A stretch of 64,000 bases of DNA. Origin: an uncultured Ectothiorhodospiraceae bacterium. GTDB taxonomy: Bacteria > Pseudomonadota > Gammaproteobacteria > S012-40. Positions 9,012-18,565 of this stretch are shown here, piece by piece. The stretch lies in contig CALZJE010000007.1 of assembly GCA_945787715.1 (NCBI GenBank), positions 1-64,000 of the forward strand, given 5' to 3'. Both the position numbers and the translations under genes were made by a program. Within the stretch, counting starts at the first letter, position 1. Every line of letters starts with the position of its first letter. Under the pieces are notes generated by a model. It was not told where the DNA came from. It did not search any database and saw only the letters and a program-made list of their open reading frames with translations.

Positions 9012-9507
9012 AGCGATTTATTTCCTATTTTTCCTTGTTTTTCCACCCTCACTATTTGCGTTAAATTCAGACAAATACAGTCCCGTTCTCATTGAAGCGG
9101 ACCAGGTAGATATGTCCGATAAATCAGGCATCAGTACTTACACAGGCAATGTAAAACTTACGCAAGGCAGTATACGGATATCTGCGGATAGCATTATCGT
9201 TTTCACCTCCAACAACAAACTACAGCGCTTGATTGCTACTGGTTCGCCAGCAAAGTTTAAACAAAAACCTGATGAAAAGAGCAACGACGTTGAAGCGAGT
9301 GCATTCCACGTTGAGTACTCGACAAAAACAAGCGTGTTAACGTTGCAACAAAATGCTCAACTACAACAAGGTTCAAATATGTTTAGTGGCCATAAAATCG
9401 AATATGACACATTGAATGATGTAATGAGCGCAAGATCAACCGAAAATAAAAAGCAACGAATTCAAGCAATTATTCAACCCGAATCGCTTCCGGTTACACG
9501 CCAATGA
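8998..9507 (+). CDS. lptA: LPS transport periplasmic protein LptA
   Basis: LptA forms the periplasmic bridge carrying lipopolysaccharide to the outer membrane. The 169-residue protein starts with a signal peptide ([14 protein letters not shown], cleavage near residue 22) followed by the OstA-like jellyroll: [19 protein letters not shown], then [16 protein letters not shown]. It overlaps lptC at its start and lptB at its stop (ATGA), consistent with one translationally coupled unit. Confidence 0.95.
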   Translation: MSANKAIYFLFFLVFPPSLFALNSDKYSPVLIEADQVDMSDKSGISTYTGNVKLTQGSIRISADSIIVFTSNNKLQRLIATGSPAKFKQKPDEKSNDVEASAFHVEYSTKTSVLTLQQNAQLQQGSNMFSGHKIEYDTLNDVMSARSTENKKQRIQAIIQPESLPVTRQ

Positions 9508-10232
9508 CATCCACACTGAAAGCAACAAACATTGTTAAAAAATTCAAATCCAGAACTGTTGTAAACGATGTCTCTGTCCATGTAAATGCTGGGGAAGTGG
9601 TTGGTCTACTTGGCCCAAACGGTGCTGGGAAAACAACCAGTTTTTATATGATTGTCGGCTTGATAAAACCTGACGATGGAAATATTTATTTAAATGATGC
9701 TATTTTAACCAAGCAGCCTCTGCATAGCCGAGCAAAGATGGGAATTGGCTATCTGCCACAAGAAGCATCCATATTTCGAAAACTCACTGTTGATGAAAAC
9801 ATATTAGCAATACTCGAAGTTCGTAAAGAACTTAACAAGCAACAACAGCACGAAAAACTCGAATCATTACTCCAAGAACTTCACATAAGTCATATACGTG
9901 GAAGCCTAGGAATGGCACTATCTGGAGGAGAGCGGCGCCGTGTCGAAATTGCACGCGCTCTGGCAGCAGAACCATTGTTTATACTGCTTGACGAACCTTT
10001 TGCCGGTGTGGATCCTATTTCCGTCATTGACATACAAAAAATTATTCATCATCTTTGCAATAGAGGAATAGGCGTATTAATTACCGATCATAACGTGCGT
10101 GAAACATTAGGAATTTGTAACAGAGCCTATATACTCAATTCGGGTGAGGTAATTGCCCAGGGTACGCCAAATGAAGTTTTAAAAAATAAGCTCGTCAAAG
10201 AAGTTTACTTAGGGGAGAATTTTAGCCTTTAA
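9504..10232 (+). CDS. lptB: LPS export ABC transporter ATPase LptB
   Basis: LptB is the cytoplasmic ATPase that drives lipopolysaccharide extraction with LptFG. All motifs are intact in 242 residues: Walker [11 protein letters not shown]-loop in [13 protein letters not shown], signature [15 protein letters not shown], Walker [14 protein letters not shown], and switch histidine in ITDHNVRET. It is the last gene of the yrbG-to-lptB operon. lptF and lptG are not in the window, as is usual. Confidence 0.98.
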   Translation: MTSTLKATNIVKKFKSRTVVNDVSVHVNAGEVVGLLGPNGAGKTTSFYMIVGLIKPDDGNIYLNDAILTKQPLHSRAKMGIGYLPQEASIFRKLTVDENILAILEVRKELNKQQQHEKLESLLQELHISHIRGSLGMALSGGERRRVEIARALAAEPLFILLDEPFAGVDPISVIDIQKIIHHLCNRGIGVLITDHNVRETLGICNRAYILNSGEVIAQGTPNEVLKNKLVKEVYLGENFSL

Positions 10233-10563
10233 AATGAGGAGGCCCTTGTATGAGCAAGAATTCACACAATCCTCTTTTCATACTCCCAAGAAGAGGATAA
10301 GTTGGGTTGAACTTCGCTATTTTTAATGAAAGCTAAACTCCTCTCTATTTGTTTTTAAAAAGTGTATCGATAAAGAAGGAGTAGGCATAGTGATAAAGAT
10401 AAAACAGACATTCTATAGCGAATGAAAATAAACAATTTATTGTCGCACTTTCCAAGGATTCTAATAAGCAGATGACATCCAAGGATTTTTTAAGAAAATC
10501 TATAAATTGCTATAAATTAGTCGTACAATAGCGATAACGCAATAATTATATGAGTGTATACGA
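10233..10563. other. Intergenic region lptB-rpoN (331 bases)
   Basis: No gene is supported here. A weak 7-bp hairpin (TCCTCTT 10270-10276 with AAGAGGA 10291-10297) could end the lpt operon, but no T-run follows it. The remainder is A+T-rich and should hold the rpoN promoter, which I cannot place convincingly. Confidence 0.5.
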
Positions 10564-12054
10564 GTGAAGCAATCATTACAGCTTCGATTAGGGCAACATC
10601 TAACAATGACTCCTCAACTGCAACAGGCTATTCGCTTGCTGCAATTGTCAACGATTGAACTTCAAACTGAAATACAAGAAGCCTTAGAAAGTAATCCTAT
10701 GCTCGAAGAGACTGCAGATGATCAAGAATCGTCTACTGACGATTCGCGCCCAGAACTGAGCCAACGAGATAACGATTCAGACTCCTCATCAGAATTTGAT
10801 ATAAAAGACTCTTCTACCGAATTACAGTCTGAGTCTATGCCATCAGATTTGCCAGTCGACAGTTCCTGGGAAGACACATACGATTACTCACAAGCCGCCT
10901 CCTCAACCACATATAATGCTAGCGACGACAACCTTCGCGATTTTGAAAATAAAAGCTCAAGCGAAAGTACGTTAAATGAACACTTGATTTGGCAAATGCA
11001 ACTCACGCATTTCACTGAAGTTGATATGACTATTGCTTCATCAATTATTGACTCAATAAATGAAGATGGCTATCTAAAAACATCGGTTGAAGAGATCTGG
11101 AATCAACTAAAAGACGATCTTGAAATTGATATCGAAGAAGTTGAAGCCGTTTTACATCGTATCCAAAACTTCGACCCACCAGGCTCTGGCGCCAGAGACT
11201 TAAGAGAAAGCTTATTAATCCAAATAGCCCAACTGGATGGAACTGATCTTCCTTTTTATGAAGAAGCCACTCAATTACTTAAAAACCATTTCGATTTATT
11301 AGCAAACCGTGACTATAACTTACTCATGCGACGCATGAAGCTGACTGAAGATAAGCTAAGAGATGTTATTAAACTTATCCATACATTAAACCCGCGACCA
11401 GGCAATCAGGTAGCCTCATCTACACCCGAATACATAACCCCAGATGTCTACGTTAGAAAAGAAAAGAATAAGTGGATTGTCAGCTTAAACGCAGATACAA
11501 CACCAAAGCTAAACATCAACTCTTTATATGCCGGACTCATTCAACGGGCCGACAAAAGTGCAGACAACACCTATATGCAGGGGCAATTACAAGAAGCACG
11601 CTGGCTAATTAAAAGCCTGCAATCTAGAAATGAAACGCTAATGAAAGTTGCAACCTGTATTGTCGAGCGCCAAAAAGCATTTTTAGAACACGGTGAAGAG
11701 GCAATGAAGGCACTGGTTTTACATGATGTCGCTGAAGAAGTTGGCATGCATGAATCTACCATATCCCGAATTACTAATAAAAAATATATGCATACTCCTC
11801 GCGGCATATTTGAATTGAAATATTTCTTTTCAAGTCATGTGAGCACTGCCAGTGGTGGAGAATGCTCTTCCACAGCGATCAGAGCATTAATTAAAAAACT
11901 TATCGCAGCTGAAGAAGTTAAAAAACCACTAAGTGATAGCAAAATTGCAAAGATCTTGTCAGATCAAGGCATAAACGTCGCAAGGCGAACCGTCGCAAAA
12001 TATCGTGACGCAATGACGATTCCTCCCTCTAATGAGAGAAAACGTTTAGCGTAA
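10564..12054 (+). CDS. rpoN: RNA polymerase sigma-54 factor
   Basis: RpoN directs RNA polymerase to -12/-24 promoters and needs enhancer-binding activators. The 496-residue protein begins with the glutamine-rich region I ([23 protein letters not shown]), then an acidic region II (residues 50-120), the core-binding domain, a helix-turn-helix ([20 protein letters not shown]) and the diagnostic RpoN box [10 protein letters not shown] near residue 475. The start is GTG; no strong ribosome binding site is visible. It is followed by hpf, the conserved order. Confidence 0.98.
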   Translation: MKQSLQLRLGQHLTMTPQLQQAIRLLQLSTIELQTEIQEALESNPMLEETADDQESSTDDSRPELSQRDNDSDSSSEFDIKDSSTELQSESMPSDLPVDSSWEDTYDYSQAASSTTYNASDDNLRDFENKSSSESTLNEHLIWQMQLTHFTEVDMTIASSIIDSINEDGYLKTSVEEIWNQLKDDLEIDIEEVEAVLHRIQNFDPPGSGARDLRESLLIQIAQLDGTDLPFYEEATQLLKNHFDLLANRDYNLLMRRMKLTEDKLRDVIKLIHTLNPRPGNQVASSTPEYITPDVYVRKEKNKWIVSLNADTTPKLNINSLYAGLIQRADKSADNTYMQGQLQEARWLIKSLQSRNETLMKVATCIVERQKAFLEHGEEAMKALVLHDVAEEVGMHESTISRITNKKYMHTPRGIFELKYFFSSHVSTASGGECSSTAIRALIKKLIAAEEVKKPLSDSKIAKILSDQGINVARRTVAKYRDAMTIPPSNERKRLA

Positions 12055-12237
12055 ACAAATGAACTCATATCAATTAATGAACGCTAGCAAACAGCAAAAA
12101 CAATTCAAACCGCAAACAGAAATCCTTATCGATATCATGTTTAATGATTTTAGACTCTCAGTTGTTTTTGTGTCGTGCGCTTTACCATTCATTAGTTTGG
12201 GATGATGATACACACACTTTCCTAAGGAGCCAATCTT

Positions 12238-12582
12238 ATGCAAATCGATTTATCAGGCCACCACATTGATCTAACTACACCAATGCGCAATTACGTTAAT
12301 GAAAAAATTGGTCGCTTAGAAAAACATTTTGACCAAGTAACCGACGTCCATGTTGTTCTTAGCGTAGAAAAACTGGTGCAAAAAGCAGAAGCAACGATAC
12401 ACGTTAAAGGTAACAAAATTTTCGCACATGCAGATGAAGAAGACATGTATACAGCTATTGACGCATTGGCAGACAAGCTTGACCGTCAAATAATCAAACA
12501 CAAAGAAAAAATTCAGAACCATCATAGAGGCTCTAGGCCAAACCATGAGCAAGATATAGATATAAATATAGATTCTGAGTAA
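12238..12582 (+). CDS. hpf: Ribosome hibernation promoting factor (short form)
   Basis: HPF binds the 30S subunit and promotes inactive 100S ribosome dimers in slow growth. The 114-residue product has the beta-alpha-beta-beta-beta-alpha fold sequence (ISGHHIDLTTP-like start, VHVVLSVEKLVQKAEATIHV, HADEEDMYTAIDALADKLDRQIIKHK). It lacks the C-terminal dimerisation domain of long HPF, so it is the short gammaproteobacterial form. A ribosome binding site (AAGGAG) lies just upstream of ATG 12238. Confidence 0.95.
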   Translation: MQIDLSGHHIDLTTPMRNYVNEKIGRLEKHFDQVTDVHVVLSVEKLVQKAEATIHVKGNKIFAHADEEDMYTAIDALADKLDRQIIKHKEKIQNHHRGSRPNHEQDIDINIDSE

Positions 12583-12607
12583 CCTTTGCCTAGGCTATTT
12601 ATAAATG

Positions 12608-12660
12608 CTCCAGCGCAACAATAACAAATCTTCCATCGCTCTTGTTATTGAGTGCTGGAG
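12608..12660 (+). promoter_or_regulatory. Long imperfect hairpin between hpf and ptsN
   Basis: Two arms, CTCCAGC(n5)AATAACAA and TTGTTATT(n4)GCTGGAG, can pair as a 7-bp and an 8-bp stem separated by a small internal loop, with a loop of about 13 bases. There is no T-run after it, so it is probably not a simple terminator. It would lie in the 5' untranslated part of ptsN mRNA, 20 bases before ATG 12681, and may act in RNA processing or stability (inference). Confidence 0.6.
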
Positions 12661-12680
12661 AGACTTAATAAGATAGTACT

Positions 12681-13157
12681 ATGAAGCTTGCTAACTTAAT
12701 TACCATAGATAGAGTAGCTTGCGATGTCGACACCGCTAGTAAAAAGCGTGCGTTGGAACATTTAAGCCACTTAATCAGCAACAATACTCCTGAACTCAAT
12801 CCTAATGACGTATTCGAAAGCTTAATTGCAAGAGAACGTTTAGGCAGCACAGGGCTAGGCAAAGGTATTGCGATCCCCCATGGTCGCTTAAAATCGGGCA
12901 ATAAAACCATTGCTGCATTTATTCAGCTGGTTAAAGGTGTGGATTTCGATGCTCCTGATGGAGAACCTGTAGATTTACTGTGTGCTTTGTTAGTGCCACC
13001 TGAATGTTCAGACGAGCACCTGGAAGTACTTGCACTATTATCAGAAATGTTCAGAAATCCAGAATTAAGAGATCGCTTAAGAAGCACACATAACCCAGAA
13101 GTAATTTATGACTTATTAGCTAACTGGTCTTCTAGCCATGGCGAAAATAACGATTAG
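12681..13157 (+). CDS. ptsN: Nitrogen-PTS enzyme IIA
   Basis: EIIA-Ntr is the terminal phosphoryl acceptor of the regulatory nitrogen PTS. The 158-residue protein carries the phosphorylatable His67 in GIAIPHGRLKSG, preceded by the family segment LIARERLGSTGLG. It overlaps hprK by 20 bases. Together with hprK, rapZ, EIIA-Man and NPr it makes a complete regulatory PTS island except for enzyme I, which is not in the window. Confidence 0.97.
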   Translation: MKLANLITIDRVACDVDTASKKRALEHLSHLISNNTPELNPNDVFESLIARERLGSTGLGKGIAIPHGRLKSGNKTIAAFIQLVKGVDFDAPDGEPVDLLCALLVPPECSDEHLEVLALLSEMFRNPELRDRLRSTHNPEVIYDLLANWSSSHGENND

Positions 13158-14022
13158 CGAGTTACTAAAGTTTTTTGAAGACTCGCCCGACTTTCACGTT
13201 ATATACAAATCAAAGCGATGTAAGACCTCCCATTCAACTTTCGATATCAAAATTGGTTATTTAAATCCAATTCGCCCAAATAATATACATGTTATTGGAG
13301 ATTATGAGTTAGCATATATCAACTCATTAACAGCAGCCGAACAACAGAATCTAATTAAGCGATTAACTCACAACAATACTATCGCTTTTGTGTTCAACAA
13401 AGCTGATCCAATTCCTTCATCATTTCTCTCTCAAAATAGTATTTCCGTAATTCACTCCACACAAAGTCTGGAGCAAATTAAAAGCAGCGTACATTACAAC
13501 TTTGGTAACACAATTGAACATGGTTGCTTTGTTGTCGTTTATAATCAAGGTGTATTAATTACTGGTGAAAATGGAATAGGAAAATCAACGTTATTATTAT
13601 CATTGCTAAATAATGGCCACATGTGGGTAGCAGATGACACTCCTGCATTTACATTGAATGATAAAAACGAGATCATTGGTCACGCAGCGCATCAACTAGA
13701 AAATTTTGTTCATATCAAAAATGTAGGTATTATAAATATGGACAATGAATACGGGCGCTCATCCCAATTAAAACAACACAAACTATCAGCAATTATACAT
13801 TTAGCAAATACAAGACATAATTCTAAAGAAAAGCCTCTTGAATTTAATCCGCTAACTTCTAGAGAATTATTGGGAATAAAACTACCAAAGTGGACATTAA
13901 GCATAGATAGCAAAAACCTTGCTTTACTTATTGAGAAATGTGCGCATCAACTAGTACTTCATAGTTGGGGAATATCCGACTCCGTTCAACTAGACGATAA
14001 GCTCAATCACCTTTTAAAGTGA
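13138..14022 (+). CDS. hprK: HPr kinase/phosphorylase, divergent
   Basis: HprK phosphorylates and dephosphorylates HPr-type proteins on serine; in proteobacteria it links the nitrogen PTS to carbon and virulence control. The 294-residue protein has the N-terminal domain, the family HG pair (EHGCFVVVY), Walker A GENGIGKST, the catalytic aspartate pair in WVADDTPAF, and a signature region HIKNVGIINM. Two positions look unusual: the usual GKSE is GKST, and the usual E-x-R-G of the signature reads H-I-K-N. The gene position (ptsN-hprK-rapZ) strongly supports the family, but activity is uncertain. Confidence 0.85.
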   Translation: MAKITISELLKFFEDSPDFHVIYKSKRCKTSHSTFDIKIGYLNPIRPNNIHVIGDYELAYINSLTAAEQQNLIKRLTHNNTIAFVFNKADPIPSSFLSQNSISVIHSTQSLEQIKSSVHYNFGNTIEHGCFVVVYNQGVLITGENGIGKSTLLLSLLNNGHMWVADDTPAFTLNDKNEIIGHAAHQLENFVHIKNVGIINMDNEYGRSSQLKQHKLSAIIHLANTRHNSKEKPLEFNPLTSRELLGIKLPKWTLSIDSKNLALLIEKCAHQLVLHSWGISDSVQLDDKLNHLLK

Positions 14023-14029
14023 AAATACT

Positions 14030-14884
14030 GTGAAATTATTTATTATTAGCGGCCTGTCTGGATCAGGAAAAAGTACCGTTTTACATGTTTTAGAAGACAT
14101 GGGGTTCTTTTGTATCGACAACCTACCTATAGGACTTCTATCCAGTTTCTCCGCTCAAATGATTAGCACACCAGAGCATTTTTACGAGTATGCCGCTATT
14201 GGTATAGATGCACGTAACCGCTCAGAAGATCTCGCTCGATTTCCAACAATACTTAAAAGCTTAAAAGCGGCGGAAATCCCATGCGAAGTTATATTCCTGG
14301 ATGCTGACGACCCGATACTTATTAAAAGATTCAGCGAGACACGTAGAAAACACCCCCTATCCAATGAAAACCTTTCGCTAGCTGAAGCTATTGCAACAGA
14401 GAGAAGATTGCTTGACCCCATCTCTCAACATTCTGACCTTTATTTACAGACAAGCCATACAAACCTATATCAACTCAGAGATCTGATAAAAGATCGTCTA
14501 ACCGATGCTGAAACTAATAGATTATCAATTCTATTTCTTTCTTTTGGATTTAAACACGGCTTACCAGTTGATTCAGATATGGTATTTGATGTGCGCTGCT
14601 TACCCAATCCTTATTGGCAACCACATCTTCGTGAATACACAGGTAAAGACAAACCTGTCGTTGACTTCCTCTCAAGTGAAGAAATGGTTCAAGAAATGTA
14701 TCTCGATTTAAAAAATTTCGTTGATCGCTGGGTACCAAAAATAGAGGCATCTGATCGTGCTTATTTAACCATTGCAATAGGATGCACAGGCGGCCAACAT
14801 CGCTCAGTCTATCTCGTAGAGAAACTCGTTGAATACTTTAGCGAGAAACACGAAGTTATAGCAAGACACAGAGAACTCCAATGA
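14030..14884 (+). CDS. rapZ: RNase adapter / nucleotide-binding protein RapZ
   Basis: RapZ guides RNase E to the sRNA GlmZ in enterics and thereby tunes GlmS and cell-wall precursor supply. The 284-residue protein has Walker A GLSGSGKST at residues 7-15, a Walker B-like segment, and the conserved C-terminal part FGFKHGLPVDSDMVFDVRCLPNP and IGCTGGQHRSVY. The start is GTG. The stop overlaps the EIIA-Man start (ATGA). Confidence 0.97.
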   Translation: MKLFIISGLSGSGKSTVLHVLEDMGFFCIDNLPIGLLSSFSAQMISTPEHFYEYAAIGIDARNRSEDLARFPTILKSLKAAEIPCEVIFLDADDPILIKRFSETRRKHPLSNENLSLAEAIATERRLLDPISQHSDLYLQTSHTNLYQLRDLIKDRLTDAETNRLSILFLSFGFKHGLPVDSDMVFDVRCLPNPYWQPHLREYTGKDKPVVDFLSSEEMVQEMYLDLKNFVDRWVPKIEASDRAYLTIAIGCTGGQHRSVYLVEKLVEYFSEKHEVIARHRELQ

Positions 14885-15282
14885 CAGTTAATATTTTACT
14901 CATTAGCCATGATAATATTGGGCAAACGCTATTAGATGCATCAATTAATACGCTTGGCTTTTGTCCATTAACAGCTGAAGTTCTTTCTATACCAAACAAT
15001 TGCGACCCGGAAAAAAAAATAGAGAACGCTAGAGCTAAAGTTTTAGAACTCAACCAAGGAGAGGGAGTACTGATACTAACTGATATTTATGGCTCAACTC
15101 CGAGCAACATTGCTTGCGCTCTTTCTAACGATGCGGATGTACGAGTGATATCTGGTTTAAATTTACCGATGTTAATTAGAGTCTTAAATTATCCAAATCT
15201 AGATATTGATGAGCTAGTATATAAAGCCGTAACCGGTGGTAAGGAAGGCATAATGGAATGTGGATTTCATCTCCACGATTAA
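14881..15282 (+). CDS. Mannose/fructose-family PTS EIIA protein
   Basis: A 133-residue EIIA-Man domain with the phospho-acceptor His10 in the segment ISHDNIGQ and the core LTDIYGSTPSNIA. In proteobacteria that lack sugar PTS transport this stand-alone EIIA accompanies HprK and NPr and is thought to be regulatory. It is coupled to rapZ. The NPr gene normally follows immediately; here a 920-base stretch with a decayed gene intervenes. Confidence 0.92.
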   Translation: MTVNILLISHDNIGQTLLDASINTLGFCPLTAEVLSIPNNCDPEKKIENARAKVLELNQGEGVLILTDIYGSTPSNIACALSNDADVRVISGLNLPMLIRVLNYPNLDIDELVYKAVTGGKEGIMECGFHLHD

Positions 15283-15354
15283 ACCCACAATCATTAGCCC
15301 TATAAAAAGCTACCACATAACAAATAAGAAACTGAAGTGAAAGAGAATAAAAAA

Positions 15355-15379
15355 GGCAATATTTTTCATAAATATTACC
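15355..15379. terminator. Probable terminator after the rapZ-EIIA-Man genes
   Basis: A hairpin GGCAATATTT / AAATATTACC (one mismatch, 5-base loop) is preceded by an A-run and followed by a short T-rich stretch. It lies between the plus-strand EIIA-Man gene and the minus-strand pseudogene, so it could serve either strand. Confidence 0.55.
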
Positions 15380-15413
15380 TTCTAAGAAATTACAGAATTG
15401 AAGCCCAAATTTT

Positions 15414-15977
15414 TTAGTGCAACATGAACCTGTTTGCTTGCTCTGCGTTCATCGCAGCCTCAAAATGCATCACCGGATAACAGACTATTTGAGAAATCAT
15501 CCTATCAAGCTCTGTCGAACCATCAGGCCAAGCCATATTCCCATGTAACGCATTAATAGCCTCATTATTATAGAGCGGCAATGTTGCTCATAGTAGTTGA
15601 AGCACTAAGCAAGATCGCAAAAGCATTGAAAAAGCCCCCGTTAAAAATCTCATTTCATTCTTCAGCTAATAACGCTTCACCAACCTAAATATAACTAACA
15701 TCATCACTAACTGAAAGTATCAAATCAAGCTGAGTGAACTCAAAACATGTCACGCATTCGCCCATTCTATCATTAAAAATATTTTATAAATCAGGAGCAG
15801 CTTCCTCTCCAGATCCTTAATATATTGTATCATTATCAAGGGATGTATCTGCATGTCTATAGAGACATTTTTCGCACATTACGAGCTTATAACCGCTTGC
15901 TCTATAATAGCCCAAAATACACTATTCGAGTGCTCTTCAGAAATCAAGGCCCCAACAAGACAACGAAACATTGTCAT
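15414..15977 (-). pseudogene. Relic of a protein gene with many stops and frameshifts
   Basis: Reading the minus strand gives convincing protein-like sequence broken by stops. One frame begins MTMFRCLVGALISEEHSNS at 15977; it passes to a second frame (MCEKCLYRHADTSLDN, then MGECVTCFEFTQLDLILS and GGFFNAFAILLSAST) that holds several in-frame stops; a third frame ends NMAWPDGSTELDRMISQI...QANRFMLH-stop at 15414. I count at least two frameshifts and six internal stops. The CxxC pairs suggest that the ancestor may have bound a metal. I do not recognise the family. The relic lies antisense between EIIA-Man and NPr, two genes that usually adjoin. Confidence 0.75.
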
Positions 15978-16201
15978 CTTTAATTAAAAAAAACGGAAAT
16001 AATTCGCTAAAAAAAGTAAGTTTGTACGAATAAGCAAATCAGGAGCCGCCATTACCGATCAATTAACAAACAATGAATAATTACCAATACTTAACAACTT
16101 GAGTCAAATCTTATCATTGGTACTATGGTAAAATTTTGTGTTTAACACTTTTTCAATATTTTAATTACTAACTGTCATCTTCCTAAACTCACGAGAACAA
16201 A

Positions 16202-16471
16202 ATGGCATCAACACCAATCACTATTATCAATAAACTCGGTTTGCATGCCCGAGCTGCTGCTAAATTTGTCACTTTAGCCTCGCAGTTCCAGAGCGAGATA
16301 CAACTTAAAAGGGGCAACAGAACAGTAAATGGTAAAAGTATTATGGGAGTAATGCTTTTAGCTGCAAGTAAAGGAACAGAGCTCGAATTAATTGCTGAAG
16401 GTGAAGACGAAGAGTCCGCTATAACTGCTCTCAACAATTTAGTTTCTGATAAATTTGGCGAAGGCGAATAA
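16202..16471 (+). CDS. ptsO: Nitrogen-PTS phosphocarrier protein NPr
   Basis: An 89-residue HPr-fold protein. The active-site His15 is in INKLGLHARAAAKF, and Ser46 in VNGKSIMGVMLLAA is the usual HprK target position. NPr carries phosphate from enzyme I-Ntr to EIIA-Ntr. It is separated from its usual partner, the EIIA-Man gene, by the pseudogene relic, so it probably has its own promoter in 16080-16200. mgtE follows after 11 bases, as in related genomes. Confidence 0.95.
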   Translation: MASTPITIINKLGLHARAAAKFVTLASQFQSEIQLKRGNRTVNGKSIMGVMLLAASKGTELELIAEGEDEESAITALNNLVSDKFGEGE

Positions 16472-16482
16472 AATACCAACAT

Positions 16483-17832
16483 ATGGAGCAACAATCACAA
16501 AACCAGCAGGAACTTATTACTCGTATTAGCGAACTCATCGCTGACAAAAACTACGTCGAGTCCCAAAAGCAATTAAATGAACTCCACCCTGCTGAAATAG
16601 CCCACCTTCTTGAGTCACTCCCTAAGGAAGAGCGACGAATTGCATGGGAGCAGACCAAATCTGACGCTCGTGGTGATGCATTAACTTACGTTAATGATGA
16701 TGTTCGAAGCGATTTAATTGGTAAAACTGCCCCAGAGGAGCTTATTGCTGCGACAGGGAATTTAGCAACAGATGTGCTTGCAGACATTCTTCCTGATCTG
16801 CCCGAAAAAGTCATAAGTGCACTGCTACATGCTATGGATATTCAAGACAAGCTTCGCCTTGAATCTATTTTAAAATACCCTGAAAACACAGCTGGCGGGT
16901 TAATGAGTATCGATAGCGTAACCATTCGCCCAGATGTAACCTTGGATGTAGTTTTACGCTATTTGAGATTCAGGGGTGAGCTGCCAGACACCACTGACTA
17001 TCTCTATGTTGTTAACCGCGAAGATAGGCTGCTTGGCGCACTTTCATTAAGCGACCTTCTAACTAAACCCGCGGAACTTAGTGTACTCGATGTATATGAT
17101 CCGTCGATAAAATACATCGACGCTAATACTGACGGCCAGGAAATCGCCAACCTATTTGAAAAAAGAGACTTAGTTTCTGCGCCCGTCGTTGATGAAAACC
17201 ATAAGCTACTCGGCCGTATAACTATCGATGATGTTGTTGACATTATCAGAGACGAAGCCGACCACTCAATTCTTAGCCTAGCAGGCTTGGAAGATGAAGA
17301 TATATTTTCCCCTGTGGTCAGAAGTACACGCCGACGTTCGTTGTGGCTCGGCATCAATTTACTAACTGCTCTACTGGCATCTTGGGTAATTGGATTATTT
17401 AGCGCCACCATTGAGCAACTTGTTGCTCTTGCGGTTCTAATGCCAATCGTTGCAAGTATGGGAGGTATTGCTGGCAGTCAAACTTTAACTTTGGTAATAA
17501 GGGGCATTGCTGTTGGCCAGGTTGGGAAAGCAAACGCCAAAAAACTACTCTACAAAGAATTTGCCATTGGCATATTAAATGGGCTTTTATGGGCTACTAT
17601 TATAGGAGTGCTTGCTTATTTTTGGTTTAACAATCCATCACTGGGGATGATACTTGGTTTAGCAATATTTTTTAACTTAGTAGTAGCTGCCGCAGCTGGA
17701 GCAACTATCCCTTTAATACTGCAAAAGGCTGGAGCCGATCCTGCTCTCGCCGGCAGTGTCGTACTAACAACAGTGACTGATGTTGTTGGTTTTTTCGCCT
17801 TTTTAGGATTAGCAGCAATGTTCCTATTATAA
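16483..17832 (+). CDS. mgtE: Magnesium transporter MgtE
   Basis: MgtE is a gated Mg2+ channel. The 449-residue protein shows the three expected parts: an N-terminal superhelical MgtE_N domain (residues 1-130, with LNELHPAEIAHLLESLP), two CBS domains (about 135-255, with YPENTAGGLMSID), and five C-terminal membrane helices including LMPIVASMGGIAGSQT and the metal-sensing end segment TTVTDVVGFFAFLGLA. It begins 11 bases after ptsO, a common pairing in proteobacteria. Confidence 0.97.
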   Translation: MEQQSQNQQELITRISELIADKNYVESQKQLNELHPAEIAHLLESLPKEERRIAWEQTKSDARGDALTYVNDDVRSDLIGKTAPEELIAATGNLATDVLADILPDLPEKVISALLHAMDIQDKLRLESILKYPENTAGGLMSIDSVTIRPDVTLDVVLRYLRFRGELPDTTDYLYVVNREDRLLGALSLSDLLTKPAELSVLDVYDPSIKYIDANTDGQEIANLFEKRDLVSAPVVDENHKLLGRITIDDVVDIIRDEADHSILSLAGLEDEDIFSPVVRSTRRRSLWLGINLLTALLASWVIGLFSATIEQLVALAVLMPIVASMGGIAGSQTLTLVIRGIAVGQVGKANAKKLLYKEFAIGILNGLLWATIIGVLAYFWFNNPSLGMILGLAIFFNLVVAAAAGATIPLILQKAGADPALAGSVVLTTVTDVVGFFAFLGLAAMFLL

Positions 17833-17848
17833 AAAGATCATCAACAAC

Positions 17849-18505
17849 ATGCTCCACATGCGCATAAAAACACCACTATTATTTATATTGTTAATTTGCA
17901 CTAGCTGCCTCACGGCGGAAGAGTCCATTGTTCAAGTCGCCGAATTTTCAAATAACAACATAAATGACTGGATGAAAAAAGAGTTTGATGGCATCACCCA
18001 ATATAATCTCGATCGAGATGAGCGAACAACCGTTCTCAAAGCGCACAGTCACCGCGCAGCTTCCGGGTTAGTAAAAAAAATTCAAATAGATCTGTATCAA
18101 ACCCCGTATATCAATTGGCGTTGGAAAGTTAACAACCCTCTTTTCATACTCAATGAAACAGAAAAGGAAGGAGATGATTATGCCGCAAGAATTTATGTAG
18201 TCATTGATGGCGGCGTATTATTTTGGCGAACATTAGCGCTCAATTACGTTTGGGCAAGCAATAAAGCAGTCAATGATTTATGGACCAGCCCTTACACCTC
18301 CAATGTTAAAATGATTGCCATTGAAAGTGGAGAGCCATTTAAAAAACAATGGAGAAGTGAAAAACGTAATGTTCGCACAGATCTGCGAAAAGCTTTTGGG
18401 CGAGAAATTCGTTTCATCGATGCTGTTGCAATAATGACCGACACCGACAATTCCCAACAGAAAGCCACCGCCTATTATGGTGACATCTATTTCACCAGCG
18501 AATAG
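17849..18505 (+). CDS. Exported DUF3047 family protein
   Basis: A 218-residue protein with a signal peptide (residues 5-22, KTPLLFILLICTSC...), cut near TAEES; the cysteine in CTSCLT could be a lipidation site, but the box is weak. The mature part matches DUF3047, with segments YINWRWKVN, DYAARIYVVIDG and VDAVAIMTDTDN-like strand (IDAVAIMTDTDNS) and the final YYGDIYF. The fold is probably a periplasmic beta-sandwich of unknown role. A second ATG three codons on (17858) is an alternative start. Confidence 0.85.
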   Translation: MLHMRIKTPLLFILLICTSCLTAEESIVQVAEFSNNNINDWMKKEFDGITQYNLDRDERTTVLKAHSHRAASGLVKKIQIDLYQTPYINWRWKVNNPLFILNETEKEGDDYAARIYVVIDGGVLFWRTLALNYVWASNKAVNDLWTSPYTSNVKMIAIESGEPFKKQWRSEKRNVRTDLRKAFGREIRFIDAVAIMTDTDNSQQKATAYYGDIYFTSE

Positions 18506-18565
18506 CTCTCCACATATCTCAAATAAATAGGTAAGATCTCAGAATCAAACTGAGGAGTGCTTTCA

